Assembly (NCBI GenBank): GCA_943736015.1
Contig: OX031065.1
Span: 46,354,992 to 46,418,991 of the forward strand
DNA: 64,000 nt
Direction: 5' to 3'
From: Tridacna crocea
Lineage: Eukaryota > Mollusca > Bivalvia > Cardiida > Cardiidae
Shown here: positions 1 through 10,864 of the stretch, one piece after another
Layout: each line of letters starts with the position of its first letter
How positions within the stretch are numbered: the stretch's first letter is position 1
Translations under genes and position numbers: made by a program
Notes under the pieces: generated by a model
Database searches by the model: none
What the model was told of the DNA's origin: nothing
Seen by the model: only the letters and a program-made list of their open reading frames with translations

Positions 1-1014
1 AGAAATTTCATTCATTATTGGGTTGAAAGACGGTTTTACTCTAGCTCTGTTGCCCCTGGATCGACTTTGCACGACCACAGAGCCTAACGCAGGCATGTTC
101 TCGAATACCCGTTCTAGTTCACGATTGACTACAAAATGTACCTCCATACCGGACGGTTGGTTGCCAAGAGACTGCAAGACACCATCATAATCGTGTACCT
201 GACGCTCAATGTGGGATATTGTATTCAGAATATGAAAACCGTTTCCATGGCTACATATATCTTCCAACTGTTCTGCGGTATCGTTAATTTTCCCTAAAAT
301 TACAGAAGCTTGTTGATTTTCTGTAAGCTGTCTCGTTCCAGTGTCTCTTATAGTGGTTTTCATTTCTGCTAATTGGCGTAAAGCTGTTTGGTAGAAAAAT
401 GTCATTTTCGTTTCTAAATCTGTAAGTTCAGTCATCGCTTTTTCCTTACTGTCTTTCAAAATGTTATTTTCTGGAGAGTCTCCGTTTATGAGTTTCTTTG
501 TCGTTTTTATTTGGCTTTTAAGTTTATTTCTCAATAGATCTATTTTGGGTTGAAACTTTTCCACAGCTTCTTCAATGCTAACACACTCGCAGTTGTTTCC
601 CTTATGTTGTTTTACGACACAATAAGCACACACTGGTAATGAACAACGTAAACAGTAAAACTCTTTCGTTCTCCCTTTGTGAATTTCACATTTTAACAAA
701 GACTCATCTGAGGCCTGAGAACCGTGTGTCATGACGGCATTCAACAGACTGGCAAGAAAGGTGTCGACCGGAAATACATTTGCCCAATCTTTTGGCGGGA
801 GAGACAGGGACGGTCTTTGAATTTGAGTTCGGTCGTTTGGACATTTAAAGAACACTGCCGCCCTGTCTGTTACTGTTTGTTTAATGTGGTCGTCTAGACA
901 CTGTTTGCAGAATGTGTGACCGCAAGGTAGAAGTCGAGGATCCGTATAACGTCCAAGACAAATAGCACACATTAAATAGTCATTTTCTACGTTTCTTATC
1001 ACTCTTTCCGCCAT
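1..1014 (-). CDS. TRIM-like RING/B-box protein, amino-terminal exon (partial at window edge)
   Basis: Reading leftward from ATG at 1014-1012, the frame stays open for all 338 codons to base 1. Visible domains: a RING finger at residues 16-61 (C16-x2-C19, C31-G-H33-x2-C36-x2-C39, C58-P-N-D61), a B-box at 109-142 (C109-x2-H112, C121-x2-C124, C129-x2-C132, H137), then a lysine/glutamate-rich helical stretch of the kind that forms the TRIM coiled coil. TRIM proteins are usually E3 ubiquitin ligases; the substrate cannot be read here. The usual fourth RING cysteine pair is C58/D61, with Asp in place of Cys. Comparison with the retrocopy at 5927-6118 suggests the exon ends at about 40 (A40, then GTAAAA donor), giving 325 codons here, and that 40-1 is intron. 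The start is the first in-frame ATG before the RING and sits in a good context (GAAATGG). Confidence 0.85.
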   Translation of the reverse strand, partial: MAERVIRNVENDYLMCAICLGRYTDPRLLPCGHTFCKQCLDDHIKQTVTDRAAVFFKCPNDRTQIQRPSLSLPPKDWANVFPVDTFLASLLNAVMTHGSQASDESLLKCEIHKGRTKEFYCLRCSLPVCAYCVVKQHKGNNCECVSIEEAVEKFQPKIDLLRNKLKSQIKTTKKLINGDSPENNILKDSKEKAMTELTDLETKMTFFYQTALRQLAEMKTTIRDTGTRQLTENQQASVILGKINDTAEQLEDICSHGNGFHILNTISHIERQVHDYDGVLQSLGNQPSGMEVHFVVNRELERVFENMPALGSVVVQSRSRGNRARVKPSFNPIMNEIS

Positions 1015-1276
1015 TTCACTCAAGCACTATTATTTCCTTTGTGTGATTTTTTTTCTTAAGTTATAGTAAAATCATTTTTACTTGGTTCCCTCTATTCCAA
1101 ACAATTATCAATGAAGATAATCAATGTGTCTCGTTAGTTGGCGTAACTTACTATACTTTGAGTGGTTCTTGTAATGAAAGTCCTTCTCTATTAGCCCTCA
1201 TTCTGAAATGAAAATTTTGAGCCGATAGAAAAAAAAAACCCAAACAATGTTTCTCAAAGCTCAGAATAATATCTCC
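1015..1276. other. Upstream flank of the TRIM gene
   Basis: AT-rich, no recognisable repeat. It should hold the TRIM promoter or 5' UTR; no TATA box is convincing. Confidence 0.3.
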
Positions 1277-1499
1277 TTAACCCTTTACCAAACGACAAAA
1301 TTTTAGACTGGTCCAAATTGAAAATACTTGCAGACGACAAAATAAATGTAACTCAAAAATTGAACTTTTTTCCGGTGGGATAGAAACATTGTGGGGAAAA
1401 AAATGCTGGTTACCAGCATTTTCTCCTTTTCCCACAGTGTTTTCCAAAGGGTTCTTTGTCAGGGTCGTAAAAACCAGGGATTGTTTGGGAAAGGGTTAA
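1277..1499 (-). mobile_element. Hairpin TTAA MITE, copy 1
   Basis: TTAACCCTTTACCAAACGAC at one end and gggaaagggTTAA at the other. The left palindrome arm has lost several bases (gtggggaaaaaaatgctgg) while the right arm is intact. Confidence 0.85.
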
Positions 1500-1526
1500 C
1501 GGACAATGTAAATCTAAGAGCAGACT

Positions 1527-1727
1527 GAAATATCGGGATAGTTGAGGACGTTGGCTCGGTCCCCTAGGCCGGCCTTCTAATGTTGTTGCTTGTCATTCTA
1601 ATGAGCCGTGAGTTTCCGTGAGACAGTGCTGTACGCCGAGCACGTTAACAGACCAGGCGTAACTTAGGATGGGTTTCGTGCTGTATCGTGTACTGTAACA
1701 TGAAGAACAACCTTAAGATGCAATATT
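1527..1727 (+). mobile_element. SINE type I body, head missing
   Basis: About 200 bp matching 13740-13945: ATATCGGGATAGTTGAGGAC, a B-box-like GGCTCGGTCCCC, then CCGTGAGTTTCCGTGAGACA. It lacks the A-box region seen in the other copy. Confidence 0.65.
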
Positions 1728-1729
1728 AT

Positions 1730-2095
1730 TTCATGCTTTCCGGTAGGATATCGAGAAATAGCAGTGAAAACCAGATGGGAAATATGACGTCATATACCTT
1801 ACATTTCTCGCGCTTGACGTAACGTTGCTATGCGGGAGGGGTACGCCACGGGGAATAAGGAATAAGAACTGTACTGAATTTTGATAAAGCTCCTCCCAGA
1901 AAGGGTAAAAAGCATGAAATAAATAGAATATTTGTTGTTTTTTTTTCGGTGAAAGATCGAAATTTATTTCATCTCGTGAACACCATCGGTAATATTTTCA
2001 CTCGTGTCTGCGCCACTCGTGAAAATATTACCGATGGTGTCCACTCGATGAAATAAATTTTCATCTTTCACCGAAAAAAACAAATATCCTATATG
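1730..2095 (+). mobile_element. Composite foldback element E, copy 1 (internally deleted)
   Basis: Begins TTTCATGCTTTCCGGTAGG and ends in a long hairpin at 1947-2085 whose arms carry AAATTTATTTCATCTCGTG and the inverse. Compared with the copies at 54158 and 63143, about 100 bp after the first 45 are missing. Confidence 0.7.
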
Positions 2096-2299
2096 TATCA
2101 TTCAGGTTTTTACTGTTGGTTTGAAAGTTTCATGTAACTTACTTGTGTTTAGCAGTATAATGGTCAAAGGCCCAGTAAAGGCCAAAATCTCAAAGCAGGT
2201 GTCATAATACATTTATTCATTTTTTTAAATATATAAAATATTGTGCAGATGACAGTCTATTATTGAGTGGCTGGGCCATGAGTAAGCCGCTGGCAGAAT

Positions 2300-3070
2300 G
2301 AAGAATTTTAAAATCAGGCAAAAAGTAAACAAAAGACACAGCTTCGTGGCAGGTTTTAACCTAGTTTTGAAATTGATTTCTCTATCAGCGACTAACACTG
2401 GGACCAACCGTACAATGACAAATTGTCATCTACACAATAGCTTTCCTACTTTTAAACATCTTCGCGAGCCAAGTTTACGATCACTACGTGGATCTTACCT
2501 TGCCTGATTGAGCCCGATTTCGAGATTCCTGCGATGCGCCCTCTATTGGATGCTGGTTATTACTCCCGTTTACATCATGTTTCTAAGAGCAAATGAAATA
2601 TTGTTTTACAAACCGTTTACGAATACACATGAAACGATAAGCAGACATCCACGTGGGTTTCCACGTTTACCTTCTCTGCGAAAGGTAGCGACCTTGTTCT
2701 ATTTTTATCAAAGATGAAATGCTACGAACGATTTCATTCGTTGCAGCTAGAGCTGGCTGCATCCAATGAAAAAGCGTATCGGGTGAATGTAAAAATCAAG
2801 CTCGATCCGCCAAGGGTAGAGTAGCGTAGTGAATCGTCAGCCTTGGCTTGCGAAGATGACTTTTAAATGGTATGCTATAAATTTTAATGTTTTAAATCCA
2901 GGATAACGTAAACGAAAGCCACAATTATCTGGCAGGTTTTAACTTAGTTTTCAAATCAATTTTTCTGTCGGCGACTAACACTTGGACAAATCGCACCATG
3001 ACACATTGTCATCTTCACAATAGTTTCTCTACTTTTAAATGGTATGATATAAATTTAAATGTATTAAAAC
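2300..3070. repeat. Direct repeat flanking a SINE fragment
   Basis: About 155 bp at 2308-2465 recurs diverged at 2890-3060 (shared GGCAGGTTTTAAC, GCGACTAACACT, TTGTCATCT-CACAATAG). Between them, 2694-2855 is the body of SINE type IV also seen at 29520. No gene. Confidence 0.55.
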
Positions 3071-3076
3071 ATCCGC

Positions 3077-4670
3077 TTTACTCATTACCAAACGACAAAA
3101 TTTTAGGTTTGTCCAAATCGAAAGTATTTGCAGACGACAGAATAAAAGTGACAGAAAATTTGAAATTTGATTTGTGAAGAATAGAAAACATTCTTGGAAA
3201 AGGAGAAAATGCTGGTTACCAGCATTTTCTCCTTTTTCCCAGAATGTTTTCTAAAGGCGTCTTTCTTAGGGTCGTCAAAAGTAGGGATTGTGTGGTAGTG
3301 GGTTAAATAACTTTTGGTCATTATTGACACTTTAAATGCACACTGCATCTCTATGTCGTATCCATAAAGTGTAATCAGTAAATCCATGGCAGGAGATCTA
3401 ACTTTCAGTGTACAAATTTAACACTTTACCAAACGACAACGTTTTAGACTGGTCCAAATTGAAAGCAGTTGCAGACGACTTAAATAAACGTAACTAAAAA
3501 AATTAAATCTATTTCCAGTAGGGTAGAAAACATTGTGGGAAAAGGAGAAAATGCTGGTTACCAGCATTTTCTCCTTTTCCAACAGTGTTTTCAAAAGGCT
3601 TCTTTCTCAGGGGCGTCAAAAGTAGGGATTGTGTGGTAATGGGTTAAATAACTTTTGGTCTTTATTGACACTTTAAATGCACACTGCACCTCTATGTCGT
3701 ATCCATAAAGTGTAATAAGAAAATCCATGGCCGGAGAGCTAATTTTCTGTGTACAAATTTAACACTTTACCAAACGACAACGTTTTAGGCTTGTCCAAAT
3801 TGAAAGCAGTTGCAGACGACTTAAATAAACGTAACTAAAAAAATTAAATCTATTTCCAGTAGGGTAGAAAACATTGTGGGAAAAGGAGAAAATGCTGGTT
3901 ACCAGCATTTTCTCCTTTTCCAACAGTGTTTTCAAAAGGCTTCTTTCTCAGGGGCGTCAAAAGTAGGGATTGTGTGGTAATGGGTTAAATAACTTTTGGT
4001 CTTTATTGACACTTTAAATGCACACACCACCTGTATGTCGTATCCATAAAGTGTAATAAAAAAATCCATGGCAGGAGAGCTAATTTTCTGTGTACAAATT
4101 TAACACTTTACCAAACGACAACATTTTAGGCTGGTCCAAATTGAAAGCAGTTGCAGACGACAAAATAAACGTAACTAAAAAAATTAAATTTATTTCCAGC
4201 AGGGTAAAAAACATTGTGGGAAAAGGAGAAAATGCTGGTTACCAGCATTTTCTCCTTTTCCCAGAATGTATTCTAAAGGCGTCTTTCTCAGGGTCGTCAA
4301 AAGTAGGGATTGTGTGGTAATGGGTTAAATAACTTTTGGTCTTTATTGACACTTTAATTACACATACCACCTGTATGTCGTATCCACAAAGTGTAATAAA
4401 AAATTCCATGGCAGGAGATCTAATTTTCTGTGTACAAATTTAACACTTTACCAAACGACAACGTTTTAGACTGGTCCAAATTGAAAGCAGTTGCAGACGA
4501 CAAAATAAACGTAACTAAAAACATTTAAATTTACTTCCAGCAGGGTAGAAAACATTGTGGGAAAAGGAGAAAATGCTGGTTACCAGCATTTTCTCCTTTT
4601 CCCACAATATTTTTAAAAGGCTTTCTATCTTAAGGTCGTCAAAACCAGGGATTGTTTGGTAAAGAGTTAA
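3077..4670 (-). repeat. Five-unit tandem array, about 341 bp per unit, each unit a MITE plus 111-bp spacer
   Basis: Units start at 3077, 3418, 3759, 4100 and 4440. Each is a complete minus-oriented hairpin MITE of about 230 bp plus the same spacer (AACTTTTGGTC, TATTGACACTTTAA, ATGTCGTATCCA, AATCCATGG). The spacer is not part of the MITE elsewhere in the window. Confidence 0.85.
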
Positions 4671-4895
4671 CCCATTACCACACAATCCCTACTTTTGACG
4701 CCCCTGAGAAAGAAGCCTTTAGAAAACATTGTGGGAAAAGGAGAAAATGCTGGTAACCAGCATTTTCTCCTTTTCCCACAATGTTTTCTACCCTTCACAA
4801 AACAAATTTCAAAATTTCAGTCACTTTAATTTTGTCGTCTGCAAATGCTTTCAATTTGGATCGGTCTAAAATTTTGTCGTTTGGTAATGGGTTAA
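4667..4895 (+). mobile_element. Hairpin TTAA MITE, copy facing the tandem array
   Basis: Full length. It shares the TTAA at 4667-4670 with the last array unit, in opposite orientation. Its palindrome is perfect. Confidence 0.85.
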
Positions 4896-5444
4896 CATAA
4901 CGACACAAATTTTTACATGTTAAAGTTAAATCAATCAAGCCTATATAGATCTATCTACATTCCGAAAAACCAATAAGTCCATTGATCTTCCTACACTGAA
5001 TGCCACCGTTAATAAAATCTAACATTTCAAATTCTCTATACAACTTTTAGTTTGGTTTTCTGTACACGTTTTCCAATTCTTTTCAGAGTAACTGCTTACC
5101 CACGACAATGCTTGATAGAAAATCAATATCGTCAAAGTGAAAATTCAATTTCAAAATTAGGCCTAATTTTCTTTTATGGTTTTCTTTAAGCAGAGGTGGG
5201 AAATATATATATAAAAAAAAATCTTGGAAAAGGGAACTGTTGCGAACGAACAATAACTTCTTTTCCCCACTGTATTCGGAGTTCCTATCCCGTGAATCAT
5301 TTATTGGTAGATCAACATCCAGCTCAAATTAGTTTTGCAGTCTGATCTTGAATCTACACTGTACGCTAGGAAGAGAATATTTCCTAAAATATGGATTTAA
5401 AAAAGCAATACTATGATTTTACCTATGGAATTGTCAATTTCGTT
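4896..5444. other. Unassigned AT-rich stretch
   Basis: No coding signal. 5335-5370 is half of the GATCAGACTGCA-type palindrome (GCAGTCTGATCTTGAATCTA). Confidence 0.3.
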
Positions 5445-5671
5445 TTAGTTATTACCACACTATCCCTACTTTTTGCGACCCTGAGAAAGAAGCCTTTGGA
5501 GGGCTTTGTGGAAAAGGGAGAAAATGTTGGTAACCAGCGCTTTCTCTTTTTCCCAAATGTTTTCTTCTCTCCATAAAACAAATTTCAAATTTTCAGTCAC
5601 TTTTATGTTTGCGTCTGCAATTTCTTTCAATTTGGACAAGCCTGAAATATTGTCGTTTGATAATGAGTTAA
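5445..5671 (+). mobile_element. Hairpin TTAA MITE, eroded palindrome
   Basis: Both ends recognisable; arms mismatch (GAGGGCTTTGTGG against CCCAAATGTTTTC). Confidence 0.75.
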
Positions 5672-5675
5672 CAGG

Positions 5676-5904
5676 TTAACCCATTACCTAATACACCATT
5701 TTGATACCGTTCCAAATTCAATGAAGCTGCAGACGACAACTGAAATGTGGCTACTAGTGGGTTTTAAGATACAGATTGCATAGAAAACATTGTGAGGAAA
5801 GGTGAAATTGCTCATTTTGAGCAATTTCACCTTTTCTCACAATGTTTTCCTAAAGCTTTTTTCTGCATTGTGTTAAAACGAGTATATATGGAGGAAAGGG
5901 TTAA
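5676..5904 (-). mobile_element. Hairpin TTAA MITE, divergent subfamily with compensated arms
   Basis: TTAA at both ends, but the core reads AAGGTGAAATTGCTCATTTT and mirrors exactly as AGCAATTTCACCTT. Both arms differ from the usual family at matching positions and still pair. Confidence 0.75.
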
Positions 5905-5926
5905 CAAAATGTAAAATATATAAAAA

Positions 5927-6118
5927 CTGTCCAGTATGGAGGTACATTTTGTAGTCAATCGTGAACTAGAACGGGTATTCGAGAACATGCCTGCGTTAGG
6001 CTCTGTGGTCGTGCAAAGTCGATCTAGGGGCAACAGAGCTAGAGTTACAGCCCTGGAAACTAAACACCATCACCATGTACCACTTTATGTTTAAAGAATA
6101 AAAGTGAAAAAAAAAAAA
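5927..6118 (+). pseudogene. 5'-truncated retrocopy of the TRIM-like gene 3' end, with poly(A) tail
   Basis: 5927-6043 matches the reverse complement of about 156-40 of the TRIM exon with only a few substitutions. At 6044 the copy departs from the genomic locus exactly where the parent has a GT, continues in frame for 16 codons (including four consecutive His) to TAA at 6092-6094, and has AATAAA at 6097-6102 and twelve A at 6107-6118. This is the structure of a reverse-transcribed, spliced, polyadenylated mRNA truncated at its 5' end. It implies a parental protein of about 341 residues. No target-site duplication was obvious by eye. It lies just after a hairpin MITE that ends at 5904. Confidence 0.8.
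6097..6102 (+). promoter_or_regulatory. AATAAA poly(A) signal carried in the TRIM retrocopy
   Basis: AATAAA lies 3 bases after the TAA stop and 5 bases before a run of 12 A. It is inherited from the parental mRNA, so the parent appears to have an extremely short 3' UTR. Confidence 0.75.
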
Positions 6119-6294
6119 GTTTTGCTAAATCTATATCTTAAGTCATTCCTTACTGTAGACGACACCAGAACCTTTTGTGGACGGTCACCTGGATCTGTGC
6201 AGTCTGATCTAAACCTATGTCTTTCACAAAGGTGCTTTATTACGCCTATTGCGCGGAAAGGATTAAAAAGTTTACCGAACATGAAAGCAGGTAA
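6119..6294. other. Flank between the retrocopy and the two-hairpin MITE
   Basis: Unique-looking, no coding signal. Confidence 0.3.
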
Positions 6295-6572
6295 ACATAT
6301 ATGGAGTGCAACGCGCGAAAAGGGACATTCGAACATTTGCGTAAAGTGTCGACCCGGATTAGCCTGCGCTGTCCGCGCGGGCTAATCCGAGACGACACTT
6401 TACGACTACATTAGATTTTGTGCCACAGTAGACTTCTGCAAAACAGAAAATCACATAAAATCGGAAAGTGTCGTATCGGATCAGCCTGTGCGGACTGCAC
6501 ACGCTGATCCGATACGACACTTTACGCAAATGTCCGAATGACCCTTTTCGCGTGTTGCAGGCCATATGTATA
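6295..6572. mobile_element. Two-hairpin MITE, copy 1
   Basis: Outer inverted ends (GCAACGCGCGAAAAGGGACA against GGGTCATTCG on the other side) enclose two separate palindromes, ATTAGCCTGCGCTGTCCGCG and GATCAGCCTGTGCGGACTGC with their complements, each flanked by GACGACACTTTACG. About 278 bp. Confidence 0.75.
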
Positions 6573-6584
6573 TAAATGTCCTGT

Positions 6585-6814
6585 TTAACCCTTTCTCAAA
6601 CAAGCCTTTGTTTTTACGTGTCTGCAGTACAAGTCTTTTGAAAACACTGCGGGAAAAGGAGAAATTGCTCGTAACGAGCAATTTCTCCTTTTCCCACAGT
6701 GTTTTCTACCCGTTAGGAGAACTTTCGGCCATTTTTATGCCAAATTTGAAATTGTCGTTTGCAAGCTCTGTGAGTTTAGAAGAGTCTAAAATTTGTCGTT
6801 TGGGGAAGGGGTAA
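6585..6814 (+). mobile_element. Hairpin TTAA MITE, TTGCTCG subfamily
   Basis: Core AAATTGCTCGTAACGAGCAA: both arms changed from AAATGCTGG in step. The right terminus is worn to GGGGTAAA. Confidence 0.8.
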
Positions 6815-6944
6815 ACACTGTCGCTACAGTAAAATCGATTTTCGAACCTTTATCGCAGAATGTTCTAAATCTGTAAATCGTCAGCAGGGGAAAAGATCGA
6901 ACAATGTAATATCGGGACTCTTCTTTCTCATAAAATACGTGACC

Positions 6945-7010
6945 TTGGGGACAAAAGATCAGGCTGCATGTTCTGAGAAGCCTGATCTTAATCTGCAATG
7001 TACACAAACT
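6945..7010. repeat. Short palindrome, GATCAG family (diverged)
   Basis: GATCAGGCTGCATGTTCTGA and AAGCCTGATCTTAATCTGCA form the arms. Confidence 0.45.
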
Positions 7011-7269
7011 CAATTTTGTTTATGTTTGATCATACCAGTTGACGACGCTTTCGAGTGACCGGGTATCTCGATACATTTACGATACCTCATATATACTGTA
7101 GTTAATGACAAGTCAGCTATTTCAAAAGGAAGATTTAACAGTGAAATACTGATCATCGGTTCAAAGACTGGACCCGTGGGAAAGCAGCCGTGACATAGGA
7201 AGTGTTTAACGCTGTTTTCAAAACTACTTTAGTTATATCGCGGTATGGTTTAAAAATTGCTTCATGGCC
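7011..7269. other. Unassigned stretch
   Basis: No coding signal or repeat recognised. Confidence 0.25.
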
Positions 7270-7316
7270 GTATGGTGGCATATTCCTGCCACGAGATACG
7301 AGATAGCAATTGCTAG

Positions 7317-7848
7317 TTTTAAAGGTGGGTATTTAGAATGTTTACATCCTATCAAATTAAAAATACATATCACTGAAATTTGTATGAAAAAACAATACAA
7401 AGCATCAATAATTAAGAATCATAAAATCACACACAAAAAATGTTGATGGTATTTCCTTAAAAGGCTACGTAGCCTCTTAAGCTACTCTTAGATTTCCCGC
7501 CAGAAATAATAGAAGCATTGTGGGAATGTTAAGTGACTAATGACGCTGATATTCCATAATATAACAAACATGTAATTATTTTCCATAATGTCTTCTTCAG
7601 ATGCTATGTTTGAAGCTTCGTCCGTATATTTCCAGTATGTAGATGAGCAAGTCGCTCATGTAAAAATAGACCGTGTTTCCCGTAAATGTCGACCTGGGCT
7701 GTAGTAAATCTCTAATTTCTCTTGTCCTCGGATGGTTTTCGACTACTGTGGTTTTATGAATGAAAATGATAAGGCTTTGGGAGTATACGAATGATCTTTT
7801 TGTATTTTTGTAAAATTTTCGCCACAAAATCTGAAGGACCACCTTTAA
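7317..7848 (-). mobile_element. TTTAAAGGTGG element, copy 1
   Basis: About 530 bp with short TTTTAAAGGTGG inverted ends; closely matches 10335-10864 and 14794-15341. Non-autonomous. Confidence 0.8.
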
Positions 7849-8980
7849 GGGAACTATCGTGATAAAACAAAGTTTCCTGGAAATATTATACTAGATGATA
7901 AACATTTTCACGATAACAATATCGCAATAATTCTAACCGATATCGTTTTTGCAGTATTTGTCGAAGACTATACCACTATGAGTTCAATATTGAAATTTGA
8001 GGACCGTGTATCGTATTTTGTGCAAAGCCGAAGTAAATAAACCCAATTAAACCAACTTTTATCAGGAAAATGAATTTTTCGATCGCATTCAGATATATAA
8101 TTGAAAATGGCATGTTAAAATACAATGGATGAAGCCATAGATTATGGAAATACAAGTTTTTGATTGAAAATAGCTTCACTCGCTCATGGCCTTCTATTGG
8201 CGCAATGATACAAAATTTGTCTACCGATCGCTTGGTCCTGGGCATTTTCGTTCCAACCCAGTTTGTCCCATGGATTGTGCATGCCATGATTGCGCGCTAC
8301 TCCTTTAATCGGGCCTGAATATCTATAGATTGAAATAATCGATTGCAATGTTGGAAATTAAATGTTAACGTCCCAAGATATTTCAATAAAGATAAAAACC
8401 TTATTATTCGATATATTCACATGGTTTCTCTCTCTATCCATAATGCATAGTACTGTTAAAGGACGTGACTCCTGACTCCTCCTAATGATCAAAGGGAGAC
8501 CACTAATACACAAATAATACTAACTTTGTCATGAGTACTCCTCCTTCAACCAAAGAGGTATTCATTTGCTTAGTTGGCTGACTTTCAATCCAATATTTTA
8601 ATAATATTTTTCTTTTCCTTCCAAATGATTAATTCCACACAACTGCTTCCTTGACAATTACCACTTCAGCGTTCTCAACTCTGTGATTTTTTCCTTTCGT
8701 GCCCATAACTGATATTCATGGTATCTTACAATTACATGTAGATACGATTTCGGAATATCTTCGTCTACAACCTTTTGGATTCCACTCTTCCCTGAATGGT
8801 TTAAAAGTTGTTCGTAGGAGGCGATTCGAATCGTCTGTGTGATTTTACAGAATCCTGTTCATTTCGAGTCTTGTCGAAATTTACCCATTAAGCTAAATTG
8901 TTAATGATTCGAAATTTTACTTAGATCTGTTGCAATCTTCTGAAAAACTGCCGAGTTCATCAAAATGATGAATTTTCTAT

Positions 8981-9209
8981 TTAACCCATCCCCACAAAAT
9001 CCCTACTTTTGACGACCCTGAGAAAGAAGCCTATAGAAAACATCGTGGAAAAAGGAGAAAATGCTGGTAACCAGCATTTTCTCCTTTTCCCACAATGTTT
9101 TCTACCCTTCACAAAACAAATTTCAAATTTTCAGTAAATTTTATTTTGTCGTCTGCAAGTGCTTTCGATTTGAACAGACATAAGATATTGTCGTTTGGTA
9201 ATGAGTTAA
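8981..9209 (+). mobile_element. Hairpin TTAA MITE nested in the 7270-9429 element
   Basis: Full length with TTAA at each end. The left arm has GTGGAAAAAGG for GTGGGAAAAGG; otherwise the palindrome is intact. Confidence 0.85.
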
Positions 9210-9816
9210 AGATATCGAAAAACGGATAGAACTATCGCGATAATTTTATATCGCAAGTCAGTTTGAGAACTTTTTCATTAAAATATTAAATCTATCGTGA
9301 TATTTTTTTCATGAAACTTTTTTTTTTATCTCGATAAAATTTCCAGGAAAACTTTAATATATCTCGATAGTTTACTAAGATTATCATGATTGCTATCTCG
9401 TATCTCGTTACAGAAATATGCCACCATACTTTTGAGAGAAGTTTCTGTTACACTACATGCTGCCGGCCGATTTTTTTACAAATCGGTGGGAGTGGTCATA
9501 AATAACTGCCAGTAAAAGGCCGCCTGACGGGCTCCGGGCAGCGCCAGGCTGTTTCTTAAGTTCGAGGGATGTGGGACGTCGTCAGGGCGTCGGCCGGTGG
9601 CAGTTACGTTTCAGGCCGGCAGCCGTCAGATTTTACCTGCCACCGCCCAGTGACCTGGCGGACACCGACCGGCGATCGGGCGTTCAAACTGCCACCGGCC
9701 GGCACCAGCCCGATAATCTGTCGGCGGCAGGCTGGTTTACGGGGGATTTGTGAACCTAGATTGCTCTCGTATCACACTACAAAGTGTTCATTATTATTAT
9801 CAACCACAAGATAAAT

Positions 9817-9963
9817 GGATCTAATTTTTAAGAAATTTTTCCTTCCACAAGTTGTCCCTAAAGGCAACGGCAAGGGGAAGAATAAGACACCCGAAGCACA
9901 AGAGATCAGAGCCCAAGCCCCAGCAATACGCTCAGGCCCTTTGGTGCTATTAGAATCGCCATG
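9817..9963 (+). CDS. Small frame inside the GC-rich transposon
   Basis: ATG at 9817 opens 48 codons (MDLIFKKFFLPQVVPKGNGK, then a KNKTPEAQEIRAQAP stretch) ending in two stops. It sits between GC-rich subterminal blocks of the same element. Function unknown; it may be a remnant of a transposon-encoded protein. Confidence 0.2.
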
Positions 9964-10334
9964 ATGACTATTTTGTATGATGTATAGCCTCGGATATATT
10001 TTCAGGGTCCCAGAAGTCTGCACTCGGCAGATCGCCGACCTGCCACCTACCAACACCGACAGTCGCTATTCAGCTACTTTTCAATCTTCACCCTGCCGCC
10101 AGCAGATATTTTGAAATCGTAGAGTGGCATGTCGGTAGCATAACGGCAGCAGGCCGCATGCTGGAGAGTGGCAGTTAGTTCCTCCCGATCGCCGGCCGAA
10201 CTTTGAAGATCCTCGAACCCCATGACCGAGTAAAAATCGCGCTGCAGCCCGTCTGTCGCTTGATAGCCGCCCTGACGACAGGCACAATTGGAAAAAATTG
10301 GCCGGTGGCAGTCAGGATTTATTTTAACTTTATC

Positions 10335-10864
10335 TTAAAGGTGGCCCTTCAGATATTGGGACGAAAATTTTACAAAAGTACAAAAAAATTATCCTGATAC
10401 TCCCAAAGCCTTATAATTTTCATTCATTAAACCCCAGTAGTCGAAAACCATCAGACAACTAGATAAATTACAGATTTACTACAGCCCAGGTCGACAGTGA
10501 AGGGAAACACCGTTTATTCTTACATGAGCAACTCGCCCATATAGACGAAGCTTCAAACATATCGTCCGAAGTTCTAGAATTTATGGAAAACAATTACATG
10601 TTTGTTATGCTATGGAATTTAATAGTTATTAGTCACGTGCGTCTCACTAAACATTCCCACAATGCTTTTTTGATTTTGGCGGGAAATCTAAAAATAGCTT
10701 AAGAGGCTACGTAGCCTATTAGGGGAATACCACCCAATTTTTTTTTTGTAATTTTATGATTCTTAATTACTAATGATTTGTACTGTTTTTTTCATATAAA
10801 TTTCACTGACATATATATATTTTAATTTGGTGTGATGTGAAAATTCTAAATACCAACCTTTAAA
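10335..10864 (+). mobile_element. TTTAAAGGTGG element, copy 2
   Basis: Same element as 7317-7848 in opposite orientation; starts CTTAAAGGTGGCCCTTCAG and ends ACCAACCTTTAAAA. Confidence 0.8.

Larger units (their letters stand above)
7270..9429. mobile_element. Large DNA element with roughly 40-bp inverted ends, containing two nested insertions
   Basis: GTATGGTGGCATATTCCTGC at 7270 is mirrored by GAAATATGCCACCATAC ending at 9429, and both are followed inward by ACGAGATACGAGATAGCAAT. The inside is AT-rich with many short TATCG motifs and holds a TTTAAAGGTGG element (7317-7848) and a hairpin MITE (8981-9209). About 1.4 kb after removing them. No transposase frame. Confidence 0.6.

Noticed and set aside
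5827..6033. 68-codon minus-strand frame
   Set aside because: Antisense of the TRIM retrocopy.
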